Origin: a bacterium
Lineage (GTDB): Bacteria > Bacillota > Clostridia > Lachnospirales > Lachnospiraceae
Assembly (NCBI GenBank): GCA_004562765.1
Contig: SFRL01000034.1
Span: 1 to 49,102 of the forward strand
Direction of reading: 5' to 3'
DNA length: 49,102 nucleotides
Below are positions 16,906 to 24,606 of the stretch, piece by piece. The position numbers and the translations under genes were made by a program. The notes under the pieces were generated by a model, which saw only the letters and a program-made list of their open reading frames with translations, had not been told where the DNA came from and ran no database searches. Positions within the stretch are counted from its first letter, which is position 1; each line of letters begins with the position of its first letter.

Positions 16906-17754
16906 ATGAAGACAGGACTTGTTTTAGAGGGCGGCGCCATGCGCGGCATGTACACCGCGGGCGTGCTGGATGTATTTATGGAACAGGGGATCGCTTTTGA
17001 CGGTGTGATCGGTGTCTCGGCGGGAGCGCTGTTCGGCGTCAACCTGCTCAGTAAACAGGCGGGCAGGGTGATCCGCTACAATAAGCGTTTTAATGCAGAT
17101 CCCAATTATTTAGGGCTGCGGCCGTTGCTTCGCACCGGAAATATCGTGGATACGGATTATGCATACAACCGCGTGCCGCGCACGCTGGATGTGTTTGACG
17201 ATGAGACGTACCGTGCCTCCGGCATTCCGTTTTATGCGGTGGTGACAGATGTGGAGACCGGTGAACCGGAGTACATAAAAATAGACAGTGTCTTTGAGCA
17301 GATGGATGTGCTGCGGGCCTCCGGTTCCATGCCGTTCGTCTCAAAGCCGGTGGAGATCGGCGGAAAAAAGTATCTCGACGGGGCTATCACGGACAGCATC
17401 CCCTTTGAAAAGTTTTTGGAGATGGGCTACGAGCGGCTGGTGGTGGTATTGACAAAGCCTGAAGGCTATGTGAAAAAGCCGATGTCACCCCTGCTCACAA
17501 AGATGCATTATGCAAGTGCATATCCAAATTTCGCAAAAAAAGTACGAGACCGTCATTTGATGTACAACGCATCCACCGCACGGCTGGCAGAATTGGAGCG
17601 GGAGGGAACTGCGCTGGTGCTTCGCCCGTCACAGCACATTAAGATCAGCCGGGTGGAGAAGGATCCGGACAAGCTGCAGGCGCTCTATGATGTGGGTGTC
17701 CGGGATGCGCAGGCAAAACAGGAGCAGATCAGACAGTTTTTAGCCGGCATCTAA
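16906..17754 (+). CDS. Patatin-like phospholipase / acyl hydrolase
   Basis: 282 residues from ATG16906; a longer GTG start at 16846 would add 20 residues of unlikely sequence. The oxyanion glycine motif LEGGAMRGMYTAGVLDVF is at the very N-terminus, the nucleophile serine is in GVSAG, and the partner Asp is in DGAITDSIPF. The catalytic Ser-Asp dyad is therefore complete. The C-terminal region (SRVEKDPDKLQALYDVG) matches the YjjU-like bacterial subgroup. It probably hydrolyses lipid acyl esters in the cytoplasm or at the membrane. No signal peptide is seen, and a terminator follows at 17771. Confidence 0.88.
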   Translation: MKTGLVLEGGAMRGMYTAGVLDVFMEQGIAFDGVIGVSAGALFGVNLLSKQAGRVIRYNKRFNADPNYLGLRPLLRTGNIVDTDYAYNRVPRTLDVFDDETYRASGIPFYAVVTDVETGEPEYIKIDSVFEQMDVLRASGSMPFVSKPVEIGGKKYLDGAITDSIPFEKFLEMGYERLVVVLTKPEGYVKKPMSPLLTKMHYASAYPNFAKKVRDRHLMYNASTARLAELEREGTALVLRPSQHIKISRVEKDPDKLQALYDVGVRDAQAKQEQIRQFLAGI

Positions 17755-17770
17755 AACGAAAAATAGTATG

Positions 17771-17822
17771 GACGCTGACCGTACTCTGTGCGAGGCACAG
17801 TGGGCGGGGGCGTTCTTTTTTT
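17771..17822 (+). terminator. Terminator after the patatin gene
   Basis: ACGC (17772) pairs with GCGT (17810-17813) around an inner perfect hairpin CTGTGC-GAG-GCACAG (17786-17800), followed by TTCTTTTTTT. The T tract runs directly into the first Pho box of the pstB promoter. Confidence 0.7.
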
Positions 17823-17885
17823 ACGCCCTTTTTACATCCATTTTACATGCGGATGGTGATGGATTTTACATAGCTTTTTTATAAT
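17819..17885 (+). promoter_or_regulatory. Pho-type promoter of pstB-phoU
   Basis: Perfect TTTTAC boxes start at 17819, 17830, 17841 and 17864 (steps 11, 11, 23). The last starts 16 nt before a perfect -10 TATAAT (17880-17885). There is no consensus -35. The geometry is identical to that of the pstS promoter. Confidence 0.85.
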
Positions 17886-17915
17886 GGTTGCCAGAAAAAC
17901 AAAAGGAGAAAATGT

Positions 17916-18668
17916 ATGGCAGACAAATTTACAGTCAGAAATCTCGAACTTTATTATGGGGATTTCCATGCACTGAAAAATATCAACATGACGTTGCCGG
18001 AAAACGAGATCACAGCGTTTATCGGACCGAGTGGTTGCGGTAAATCCACTTTTTTAAAGACGTTAAACCGAATGAATGATCTGGTGGAAAACTGCCGGAT
18101 CACAGGCGATGTGCTTTTGAACGATGTAGACATTTTTAACGGGATGAATGTGAATCTGTTGCGTAAGCGGGTGGGCATGGTATTCCAGAATCCGAATCCT
18201 TTCCCGATGAGCATTTATGACAATATTGCTTATGGACCGCGTACGCACGGGATAAAAAACAAGGCGAAGCTGGATGAGATCGTGGAGCGTTCTTTGAGCC
18301 AGGCAGCGATCTGGGACGAACTGAAGGATCGTTTGAAAAAATCCGCCCTTGGGCTTTCCGGCGGACAGCAGCAGCGGCTTTGCATTGCCAGAGCGCTGGC
18401 AGTCAATCCGGAAGTCATTCTGATGGATGAGCCGACTTCCGCTCTGGATCCGATCTCTACATCAAAGATCGAGGATCTGGTACTGGAATTGAAAAAGGAG
18501 TACACGATCATCATGGTGACACATAATATGCAGCAGGCGACCCGTGTGTCTGACCGCACGGCCTTTTTCCTGCTGGGTGAAGTCGTGGAGTATGACCGGA
18601 CAGAAAAACTGTTTTCCATGCCCTCGGACAAGCGGACGGAGGACTATATCACCGGACGTTTTGGTTGA
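17916..18668 (+). CDS. pstB: Phosphate ABC transporter ATPase PstB
   Basis: 250 residues, complete. Walker A is GPSGCGKST, the Q-loop region GMVFQNPNPFPMSIYDN is typical of PstB, the signature is LSGGQQQR, Walker B is VILMDEPTSALD, and the H-loop is in MVTHNMQQA. It powers phosphate import through PstCA. AAGGAG precedes the start. It is separated from pstSCA by five unrelated genes and has its own Pho promoter, an unusual split for this transporter. Confidence 0.95.
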   Translation: MADKFTVRNLELYYGDFHALKNINMTLPENEITAFIGPSGCGKSTFLKTLNRMNDLVENCRITGDVLLNDVDIFNGMNVNLLRKRVGMVFQNPNPFPMSIYDNIAYGPRTHGIKNKAKLDEIVERSLSQAAIWDELKDRLKKSALGLSGGQQQRLCIARALAVNPEVILMDEPTSALDPISTSKIEDLVLELKKEYTIIMVTHNMQQATRVSDRTAFFLLGEVVEYDRTEKLFSMPSDKRTEDYITGRFG

Positions 18669-18702
18669 TTTTTGAAAATAAAGGAAGGAAGAGTGTATAC
18701 AT

Positions 18703-19350
18703 ATGCCTAGAACAAACTTTAAAAAACAGTTAGAGCAGCTGAATGATCAGATGATCACAATGGGAAGTATGATCGAAAACGCGATCGAGACTGCCATCGC
18801 TGCTCTCGTATCTCAGGATACGGAGCGCGCGGAGGAAGCGATCGCATATGATATGGAGGTTGATGCACAGGAGCGCAATATCGAACAGCTCTGCTATAAA
18901 TTACTTTTGATGCAGCAGCCGGTGGCCAGCGATCTTCGTCTCGTGTCCGCAACGATGAAGATGATCACAGATATGGAGCGTATCGGAGATCATGCGGCGG
19001 ACATTTCGGAATTAACTCTTTTAATGGCAGGAAAGCCTTATATCAGGGAAATTTCGGATATTGAGCAGATGGCGAAAGAAACCACTGTAATGGTAACCAA
19101 AAGCGTAGATGCCTATGTAAACCGTGACATGGAGCTGGCGCAGGAAGTTATCGGCAGGGATGATGTGGTAGATGAGCTGTTCAATAAAGTAAAGTCAGAG
19201 ATTATCGGTGAGATCCGCACCGGTGGTGATGACGGTGAACAGACGACGGATCTTCTCATGGCAGCAAAATATTTTGAGCGCATCGGAGACCATGCGACCA
19301 ATATTGCCGAGTGGGTCATCTTTTCACTCACCGGTGAGCACGTATCGTAG
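18703..19350 (+). CDS. phoU: Phosphate signalling protein PhoU
   Basis: 215 residues, two three-helix PhoU repeats with the metal-binding ERIGDHAADISE and ERIGDHATNIAEW motifs. PhoU links the Pst transporter to the PhoR kinase and dampens the Pho response when phosphate is plentiful. It starts 34 nt after pstB and is in the same unit. Confidence 0.95.
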   Translation: MPRTNFKKQLEQLNDQMITMGSMIENAIETAIAALVSQDTERAEEAIAYDMEVDAQERNIEQLCYKLLLMQQPVASDLRLVSATMKMITDMERIGDHAADISELTLLMAGKPYIREISDIEQMAKETTVMVTKSVDAYVNRDMELAQEVIGRDDVVDELFNKVKSEIIGEIRTGGDDGEQTTDLLMAAKYFERIGDHATNIAEWVIFSLTGEHVS

Positions 19351-19385
19351 ATCTGCAATGAACCACGAATGTACCGGACAGTTAT

Positions 19386-19463
19386 TTTTACGCACTCTTT
19401 ACATAAAATTTACCTGTCTCTGATGACAGATTTTACATGACTGCGCCATACTTTGGATATAAT
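19386..19463 (+). promoter_or_regulatory. Pho-type promoter of the 32-residue microprotein
   Basis: Boxes start at 19386 (TTTTAC), 19397 (CTTTAC), 19408 (ATTTAC) and 19431 (TTTTAC), again with steps of 11, 11 and 23. CATACT lies at 19447-19452, exactly 16 nt after the last box start, the same position as the other Pho promoters. A perfect TATAAT at 19458-19463 is an alternative -10. This promoter serves only the tiny gene at 19491. Confidence 0.75.
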
Positions 19464-19490
19464 AATAAATCGAAATAGGAGGTCGCGGAT

Positions 19491-19589
19491 ATGGCTGGAT
19501 TGGTTGTTTTGTGCAAGATTATGCTGCTCGCAGCAGTATGTGTCGGTGTGGTATGGTTTGGATACTGGTATAAGGAGCATGTGATGTAG
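19491..19589 (+). CDS. Pho-associated 32-residue single-span membrane microprotein
   Basis: ATG19491 is preceded by AGGAGGT at 19477-19483 (7-nt spacing), one of the strongest ribosome-binding sites here, and the frame ends at TAG 19587-19589. The peptide runs MAGLVVLCKIMLLAAVCV, then GVVWFGYWYKEHVM. Residues 3-26 are a continuous hydrophobic stretch with an aromatic belt (WFGYWY) at the end, and a short polar tail follows. It is a plausible single-span inner-membrane protein. It sits between phoU and the Na/Pi carrier with its own Pho-box promoter, so it is probably made under phosphate limitation. Small membrane proteins often bind transporters or sensor kinases; Pst, the Na/Pi carrier or PhoR are candidates by position only. 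I know no named family for it. Confidence 0.7.
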   Translation: MAGLVVLCKIMLLAAVCVGVVWFGYWYKEHVM

Positions 19590-19618
19590 CAATTGTCTCA
19601 GCTCGGAATGGTTTCATA

Positions 19619-19673
19619 TTTTACATAGATTTTACATTGATTACTCCTGCATTTTACATAGATGCTTTACGAT
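19619..19673 (+). promoter_or_regulatory. Pho-type promoter of the Na/Pi cotransporter-phoP-phoR unit
   Basis: TTTTACAT boxes start at 19619, 19630 and 19652 (steps 11 and 22). TACGAT at 19668-19673 stands 16 nt after the last box start, as in the other three. The spacing differs by one base from the others and one upstream box is missing, which may mean weaker or different regulation. Confidence 0.75.
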
Positions 19674-19697
19674 GAAAAAGTTAATATACGAAAATTG

Positions 19698-19731
19698 TAC
19701 CGGAATCGTGAAGCACAGGGCAGTTCCGGTA
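19698..19731 (+). promoter_or_regulatory. Leader hairpin of the Na/Pi cotransporter mRNA
   Basis: TACCGGAA (19698-19705) and TTCCGGTA (19724-19731) are a perfect 8-bp inverted repeat with an 18-nt loop, ending 9 nt before the ribosome-binding site GGAG (19741-19744). It lacks a T tail, so mRNA stability or translational control is more likely than termination. Confidence 0.45.
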
Positions 19732-19750
19732 AAATGAAAAGGAGTAAAAT

Positions 19751-21532
19751 ATGGACATTTTCGGATTGCTTACCATGCTTGGTGGGCTGGCATTGTTTTT
19801 GTATGGAATGAACACGATGGGCGACGGTCTGGCAAAGATGGCAGGCAGCCGACTTGAACAGATTTTGGAGAAACTGACAAGTACACCTATACGTGCAGTC
19901 CTTCTCGGTGCAGGTGTGACAGCTGTGATACAGAGCTCATCTGCGACGACGGTCATGGTCGTTGGTTTCGTTAATTCGGGAATAATGAAACTGTCGCAGG
20001 CAGTCGGCATCATCATGGGTGCGAATGTCGGAACGACGATCACTTCCTGGATCTTAAGTCTTGCAGGTGTGGAGGGGGACAGTTTTTTTATACAGCTGTT
20101 AAAGCCAAGCTCCTTTTCACCGGTTCTGGCGCTGATCGGCGTTATTTTTCTGCTGTTTTTGAAGGATGAAAAAAAGAAGGATATCGGTACGATCCTGTTG
20201 GGTTTTGCTGTGCTGATGTTCGGTATGGAGACCATGAGCGGAGCAGTGGAACCTCTGGCCGATGTGCCGGAATTCACAAATCTGTTTGTGGCATTTAAAA
20301 ATCCGTTTCTCGGTATGCTGGTCGGAGCGCTGCTGACTGCGGTGATCCAGAGTTCGTCTGCATCGGTCGGTATCCTGCAGGCAATGTGTGCGACCGGAGC
20401 TGTCAGCTTCGGCGCAGCGATCCCCATCATCATGGGACAGAACATCGGTACATGTGTGACTGCGATGATCTCCGGTATCGGAGCCAGCAAAAATGCAAAG
20501 CGAACAGCGCTGGTTCACCTGTATTTCAACGTGATCGGAACAGCAGTCTTTATGATCGTTTTCTACACGTTAAATGCATTTTTGCACTTTTCATTTTTGG
20601 ATCAGGCGGCAAACGGTGCTGGCATTGCGCTTGTGCACACGACATTCAACATCGCGGCAACACTGGTGCTGCTTCCGTTTTCTAAGGGACTGGAGCGTCT
20701 GGCAGTGCTTACCATACCGGATCACGGAGAGCAGGCAGAGGAGAAGGGACAGAAAAAGGTATACGAAGAAGCCGGCATGAAGCTTTTGGATGAGCGTTTT
20801 CTGGAGCGTCCGGCATTTGCGGTGGCACAGGCAAAGGCGGCGGCGAATGAGATGGCAAAGCTTGTCAACGAAGCACTGACGCTTGCGATGGAACTGAATG
20901 AGGAGTATGATAAGAAAAAGGTAAAGCAGATCTGTGAGCTGGAGGATCGCGTGGATGCCTATGAGGACGGTCTGGGTACCTATCTTGTACAGCTTTGTGC
21001 AAAGCCGTTGGCGGAGCATGACAATCATGTGCTGACAACGCTCTTAAAGAGCATCAGTGATCTGGAGCGCATGGCGGATCATGCGGTTAATCTGGCAGAG
21101 AACGCGCAGCGCAGACACAGGGAGGACGCACGTTTTTCCAAAAAGGCGACGGCGGAGCTCGCTGTGTTTACAGAAGCTCTGCGTGATATTATTCAGGTTA
21201 CGCTTCGCGCATTTGAAAATTCGGATGTGGAAGAGGCATCCCATGTGGAGCCACTGGAGGAGGTCATCGATGATCTGAAGGAGGAGATCCGCTCCCGACA
21301 TATCAAGCGTCTGGCAAAGGGAAAATGTACGATCGAGCTGGGCTTTGCGCTGACGGATCTCGTGACCAACTATGAGCGGATCGCTGATCACTGTTCAAAT
21401 ATCGCGGTAGCCGTGATCCAGGTGGATGAGAAGGAGCACGATGTGCATAAATATCTTGGTCAGATCAAGACAGAGGATCCCCGGTTTGCACAGATGTACA
21501 ACAGCTATAAGAAACGCTATGCGCTGGAATAA
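19751..21532 (+). CDS. Na/Pi cotransporter with C-terminal PhoU-like domain
   Basis: 593 residues. Two inverted Na_Pi_cotrans repeats carry the QSSSA signatures (VIQSSSATTVMVVG and VIQSSSASVGILQAM) within about eight to nine membrane spans (1-320). A PhoU-like helical domain fills about 350-560 (SISDLERMADHAVNLAEN, YERIADHCSNIAVAV). Such carriers move phosphate with sodium, and the PhoU part likely gates them in response to phosphate status. The phoP start is 16 nt downstream, so carrier and sensor system are cotranscribed from the Pho promoter. Confidence 0.92.
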   Translation: MDIFGLLTMLGGLALFLYGMNTMGDGLAKMAGSRLEQILEKLTSTPIRAVLLGAGVTAVIQSSSATTVMVVGFVNSGIMKLSQAVGIIMGANVGTTITSWILSLAGVEGDSFFIQLLKPSSFSPVLALIGVIFLLFLKDEKKKDIGTILLGFAVLMFGMETMSGAVEPLADVPEFTNLFVAFKNPFLGMLVGALLTAVIQSSSASVGILQAMCATGAVSFGAAIPIIMGQNIGTCVTAMISGIGASKNAKRTALVHLYFNVIGTAVFMIVFYTLNAFLHFSFLDQAANGAGIALVHTTFNIAATLVLLPFSKGLERLAVLTIPDHGEQAEEKGQKKVYEEAGMKLLDERFLERPAFAVAQAKAAANEMAKLVNEALTLAMELNEEYDKKKVKQICELEDRVDAYEDGLGTYLVQLCAKPLAEHDNHVLTTLLKSISDLERMADHAVNLAENAQRRHREDARFSKKATAELAVFTEALRDIIQVTLRAFENSDVEEASHVEPLEEVIDDLKEEIRSRHIKRLAKGKCTIELGFALTDLVTNYERIADHCSNIAVAVIQVDEKEHDVHKYLGQIKTEDPRFAQMYNSYKKRYALE

Positions 21533-21548
21533 AAAGGAGATGTAAAGA

Positions 21549-22220
21549 ATGGCGACGATCTATGTAGTGGAGGATGATCAGAATATTCGGGAGATTGAGA
21601 GTTTTTCTCTGAAAAATTCCGGTTATGAAGTGGAGGATTTTGAATGTGCTGCCACATTTTATAAACGGATGGAGCGTGCACTGCCGGATCTGATCCTGCT
21701 GGATATCATGCTGCCGGATCGGGACGGACTGGAGATCTTAAAGGATCTGCGTTCGCGTGTAGAGACGAGACGGCTTCCGATCATTATGGTGACGGCGAAG
21801 ACGACGGAGATCGATAAAGTAAAGGGACTGGATATGGGAGCGGACGATTATCTGACGAAGCCCTTCGGCGTGATGGAACTCATTTCCCGTGTCAAGGCGC
21901 TCATGCGCCGCAGCAACGGATTACAGGAAGACACACTTCTTCAGTTTCAGGACCTGACGATGGATCTGGAAAAGCATCGCGTGACTGTGAAGGGAGATCC
22001 GGTTGAGCTGACCTTCAAAGAGTTTGAACTGTTGCGCATTTTTATGCAGAATGCAGGGATCGTTTTGCAGCGGGAAACGCTGATGAACAAAGTGTGGGGA
22101 ACGGATTACGAAGGTGAGAGCCGAACGCTTGACATGCACATCAAGACGCTGCGTCAGAAGATCGGTGATTACGGCAATCATATCAAGACCGTACGAAATG
22201 TCGGTTATCGGTTGGAGTAA
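21549..22220 (+). CDS. phoP: Response regulator PhoP/PhoB (OmpR family)
   Basis: 223 residues. The receiver has acidic EDD at 8-10, phospho-acceptor Asp52 (LILLDIMLP) and Lys in LTKPFG. The C-terminal OmpR-type winged helix has TFKEFELLRIFMQNAG and TLDMHIKTLRQKIG, ending VRNVGYRLE. It should bind the phased TTTTAC boxes seen at four promoters here, including its own operon promoter, giving positive autoregulation. Function is assigned by context with phoU, pst and phoR. Confidence 0.9.
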   Translation: MATIYVVEDDQNIREIESFSLKNSGYEVEDFECAATFYKRMERALPDLILLDIMLPDRDGLEILKDLRSRVETRRLPIIMVTAKTTEIDKVKGLDMGADDYLTKPFGVMELISRVKALMRRSNGLQEDTLLQFQDLTMDLEKHRVTVKGDPVELTFKEFELLRIFMQNAGIVLQRETLMNKVWGTDYEGESRTLDMHIKTLRQKIGDYGNHIKTVRNVGYRLE

Positions 22221-22225
22221 GGTTT

Positions 22226-23542
22226 ATGAAGCGAAAAATTAATGCCCGGTTTGTGCTGTTGACGGTAATGTCGGTCATACTGACACTGGTACTGGCAACC
22301 CTGGCATATTATAAACTGTTTAAAAAAGAGGTGCTGGCGGACTTGCGGTCGTATACATATGTGTTGGAGCATGCCGGCGTGTTTGATGATATGACTGCGG
22401 TCAAGGAATATACGCTGTCAGATACAGATGTGCGCATTACGCTCATTGATCCGGACGGCGCGGTGCGCTATGACAGTCAGGCGGATGCTGAGGATATGGA
22501 TAACCATGAGAACCGTCCGGAGATCGCGGAAGCGCTCAAATCCGGCAACGGTGAAGCAATCCGTCACTCGGACACGATCGGACGAAATCTGTTCTACTAC
22601 GCAGCCAGACTGGATAACGGTTCTGTCCTGCGTGTAGGTAAGGAGAGCGGCAGTATCTGGGCGATCTTTGCCAGCATTCTGCCGTGGATCGGAGGTATCG
22701 GTGCCGGGCTCATACTGATCGGTCTGATCTTGTCCCATTATCTGACGATGCAGCTTTTGGAGCCCATCGAGCGCATGGCAAACGATATGGATCATCTGGA
22801 TTCCATGACAGTCTACAAGGAGATGATCCCGTTTACCACCAAGATCCGCAAGCAGCATGAGGACATTATCAAAAATGCGAAAATGCGTCAGGACTTTACG
22901 GCGAATGTCTCTCATGAGTTAAAAACTCCGCTGACAGCTATTTCCGGATACTCGGAGTTGATCGAGAATGGGATGGCAACAGATGCGGATGTCCAGCGTT
23001 TTGCGGGTGAGATCCACAAGAATTCCAAACGCCTGCTGACACTGATCAATGATATCATCCGGTTGTCGGAGCTGGATGTGACGGAGCAGAACCTGACGAC
23101 ACAGGAGGTGGATCTGTACGAGATCGCACGTACCTGCGTGGATATGCTGCAGGTCAACGGAGAGAAGCATGATATTTCCATCTCATTGCTTGGTACGAGT
23201 TGTACAGTTAATGCCAATCGCGAGATGATGGAGGAACTGGTCTACAACCTGTGTGACAATGCGATCCGCTATAATAACGCGGGCGGTTCTGTCAAGGTCT
23301 GGGTGACGAAGACAGACGGGCATGTTGTACTTTCGGTGAAAGATACCGGTATCGGTATTCCGAAAGAGGATCAGGAGCGGATCTTTGAGCGATTTTACCG
23401 GGTGGACAAGAGCCGATCTAAATCCACGGGCGGCACCGGACTGGGACTTGCCATCGTCAAACACATCGTGGAGCAGCATGATGCAAAGCTGGAGATCGAC
23501 AGTAAGCTGGGCGAGGGCACGGAGATCCGGGTGATCTTTTAG
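22226..23542 (+). CDS. phoR: Phosphate-responsive sensor histidine kinase PhoR
   Basis: 438 residues. Membrane spans are about 9-29 and 145-170, with an extracytoplasmic domain of about 115 residues between them (TDVRITLIDPDGAVRYDS). A linker of HAMP/PAS type is followed by HisKA with the phospho-acceptor His230 (ANVSHELKTPL), then HATPase_c with N (ELVYNLCDNAIRYN), G1 (VKDTGIGIP) and G2 (STGGTGLGLAIVKHIVEQH) boxes. It is 5 nt downstream of phoP. It probably phosphorylates PhoP when PhoU/Pst report low phosphate. Confidence 0.92.
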   Translation: MKRKINARFVLLTVMSVILTLVLATLAYYKLFKKEVLADLRSYTYVLEHAGVFDDMTAVKEYTLSDTDVRITLIDPDGAVRYDSQADAEDMDNHENRPEIAEALKSGNGEAIRHSDTIGRNLFYYAARLDNGSVLRVGKESGSIWAIFASILPWIGGIGAGLILIGLILSHYLTMQLLEPIERMANDMDHLDSMTVYKEMIPFTTKIRKQHEDIIKNAKMRQDFTANVSHELKTPLTAISGYSELIENGMATDADVQRFAGEIHKNSKRLLTLINDIIRLSELDVTEQNLTTQEVDLYEIARTCVDMLQVNGEKHDISISLLGTSCTVNANREMMEELVYNLCDNAIRYNNAGGSVKVWVTKTDGHVVLSVKDTGIGIPKEDQERIFERFYRVDKSRSKSTGGTGLGLAIVKHIVEQHDAKLEIDSKLGEGTEIRVIF

Positions 23543-23563
23543 AAGGGGCAGGATCATTTGTGA

Positions 23564-23608
23564 GATTCCACAAAGCGTAGGGTGATTCCCCGCTTCATAG
23601 GTTGCGTA
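23564..23608 (+). repeat. Copy A of a 45-nt element upstream of the MotA-like gene
   Basis: Contains GTGATTCCCCGCTT (23582-23595) and GTTGCGTA at the end. AAGCG (23573-23577) plus GGG pair with CCC-CGCTT around TGATT, forming a hairpin. A related copy lies at 24498-24543 upstream of the next gene. Over the last 27 nt they agree at 22 positions and all five differences are transitions. Confidence 0.55.
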
Positions 23609-23618
23609 GAGAGGTATT

Positions 23619-23660
23619 CCTCCCGTATGATCTGTATGATCAGATCAGCGGGAGGTGTTT
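23619..23660 (+). promoter_or_regulatory. Hairpin that can sequester the MotA-like gene's ribosome-binding site
   Basis: CCTCCCG (23619-23625) pairs perfectly with CGGGAGG (23649-23655), and inside it GATCTG (23629-23634) pairs with CAGATC (23641-23646). The right arm contains the only Shine-Dalgarno sequence of the gene starting at 23664. A run of six T residues follows, so the same structure could also act as a terminator for phoR. Confidence 0.6.
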
Positions 23661-23663
23661 TTT

Positions 23664-24437
23664 ATGAGGATCAACCGGGCAGGTATCACAGGTTTTATGA
23701 TGTGCTTTATGGCCATCATATTTGGTGTCGCCACAAACGGAGGCATTCAGACAATTGTTAATTTCATACATTTACCATCCTTTATCGTGACGGTTGGCGG
23801 AGCGCTGTTTGCAGTCCTTATCACGGCGGATACTTTCGGGGATTTTATTTTGGGGATCAAAGGCTTTGGGTATGCTTTGTTTGGTGGTATGACGAATATT
23901 GATGGGATCACGGAATCCATTTATGAAATGTCGGATCTGGCAAGAAAAGAAGGTCTGCTGTCATTGGAGGAGATGGGCAGTCAGCTGTCGGACAGTTTTC
24001 TTGCAAAAGGGATCAGTCTTGTGGTGGACGGCAGTGAACCGGATCTGATCCGGGATATCATGGAGATGGAAATGTCGCATAAGTATGACAACGACAAAAA
24101 GCAGATCCGCTTCTGGCAGGACCTGGGAGCCTATGCACCGGCGTGGGGTATGGTGGGTACACTGATCGGACTCATCAATATGATGAAAACCATGGGATCG
24201 GATTCCTCGGCGATCGGCGCGGGAATGTCTCTGGCGTTGATCACAACGCTGTATGGTTCCATCATAGCCAACTGGATCTGTATTCCCATCTCGCGCAAGC
24301 TGGAAAAGAAGAGTGACGCGGAATATCTGGTAAAAGAGATCGTCATCGAGGGTGTACTGTCCATACAGGCGGGAGAAAACACAAGGATCATCAAAGAGAA
24401 GATCCGGGCGATCGTAAATGAAGAGAATGAGAAGTGA
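23664..24437 (+). CDS. Orphan MotA/TolQ/ExbB-type proton channel protein
   Basis: 257 residues from ATG23664 (GGAGG 8 nt upstream). Four membrane segments (about 8-24, 38-58, 155-175 and 185-205) flank a cytoplasmic loop. The hallmarks of MotA are present: FIHLPSFIVTVGGAL in span 2, and APAWGMVGTLIGLINMM in span 3. In flagella MotA forms the stator channel with MotB. No motB or any flagellar gene is in the window, and the next gene is an HTH-membrane protein. It may work with a partner elsewhere or in a non-flagellar system. The family is clear; the role is not. Confidence 0.85.
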   Translation: MRINRAGITGFMMCFMAIIFGVATNGGIQTIVNFIHLPSFIVTVGGALFAVLITADTFGDFILGIKGFGYALFGGMTNIDGITESIYEMSDLARKEGLLSLEEMGSQLSDSFLAKGISLVVDGSEPDLIRDIMEMEMSHKYDNDKKQIRFWQDLGAYAPAWGMVGTLIGLINMMKTMGSDSSAIGAGMSLALITTLYGSIIANWICIPISRKLEKKSDAEYLVKEIVIEGVLSIQAGENTRIIKEKIRAIVNEENEK

Positions 24438-24497
24438 CAGATCCTTTTGTAGAGCTCAAAGGGAACGTCCGTAGAGAGAAAAGACTGAAAAAATGCG

Positions 24498-24543
24498 CAA
24501 TTCTCCGAGGCAGAGAGTGATTCTCCGCTTTGTGGATTGCGTA
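24498..24543 (+). repeat. Copy B of the element, upstream of the HTH-membrane gene
   Basis: Contains GTGATTCTCCGCTT (24517-24530) and ATTGCGTA. AGGC-A-GAG pairs with CTC-C-GCTT around AGTGATT, preserving the hairpin of copy A despite sequence change (a G-U pair and one mismatch). CGCAAT (24496-24501) and ATTGCG (24536-24541) form an extra outer stem here. Confidence 0.55.
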
Positions 24544-24606
24544 TTTTCCTTTAAAGGGGTATAGTCTTAGATAAGAGCTGCAGCTTTTACAAAGGAGGAA
24601 GTTTTT

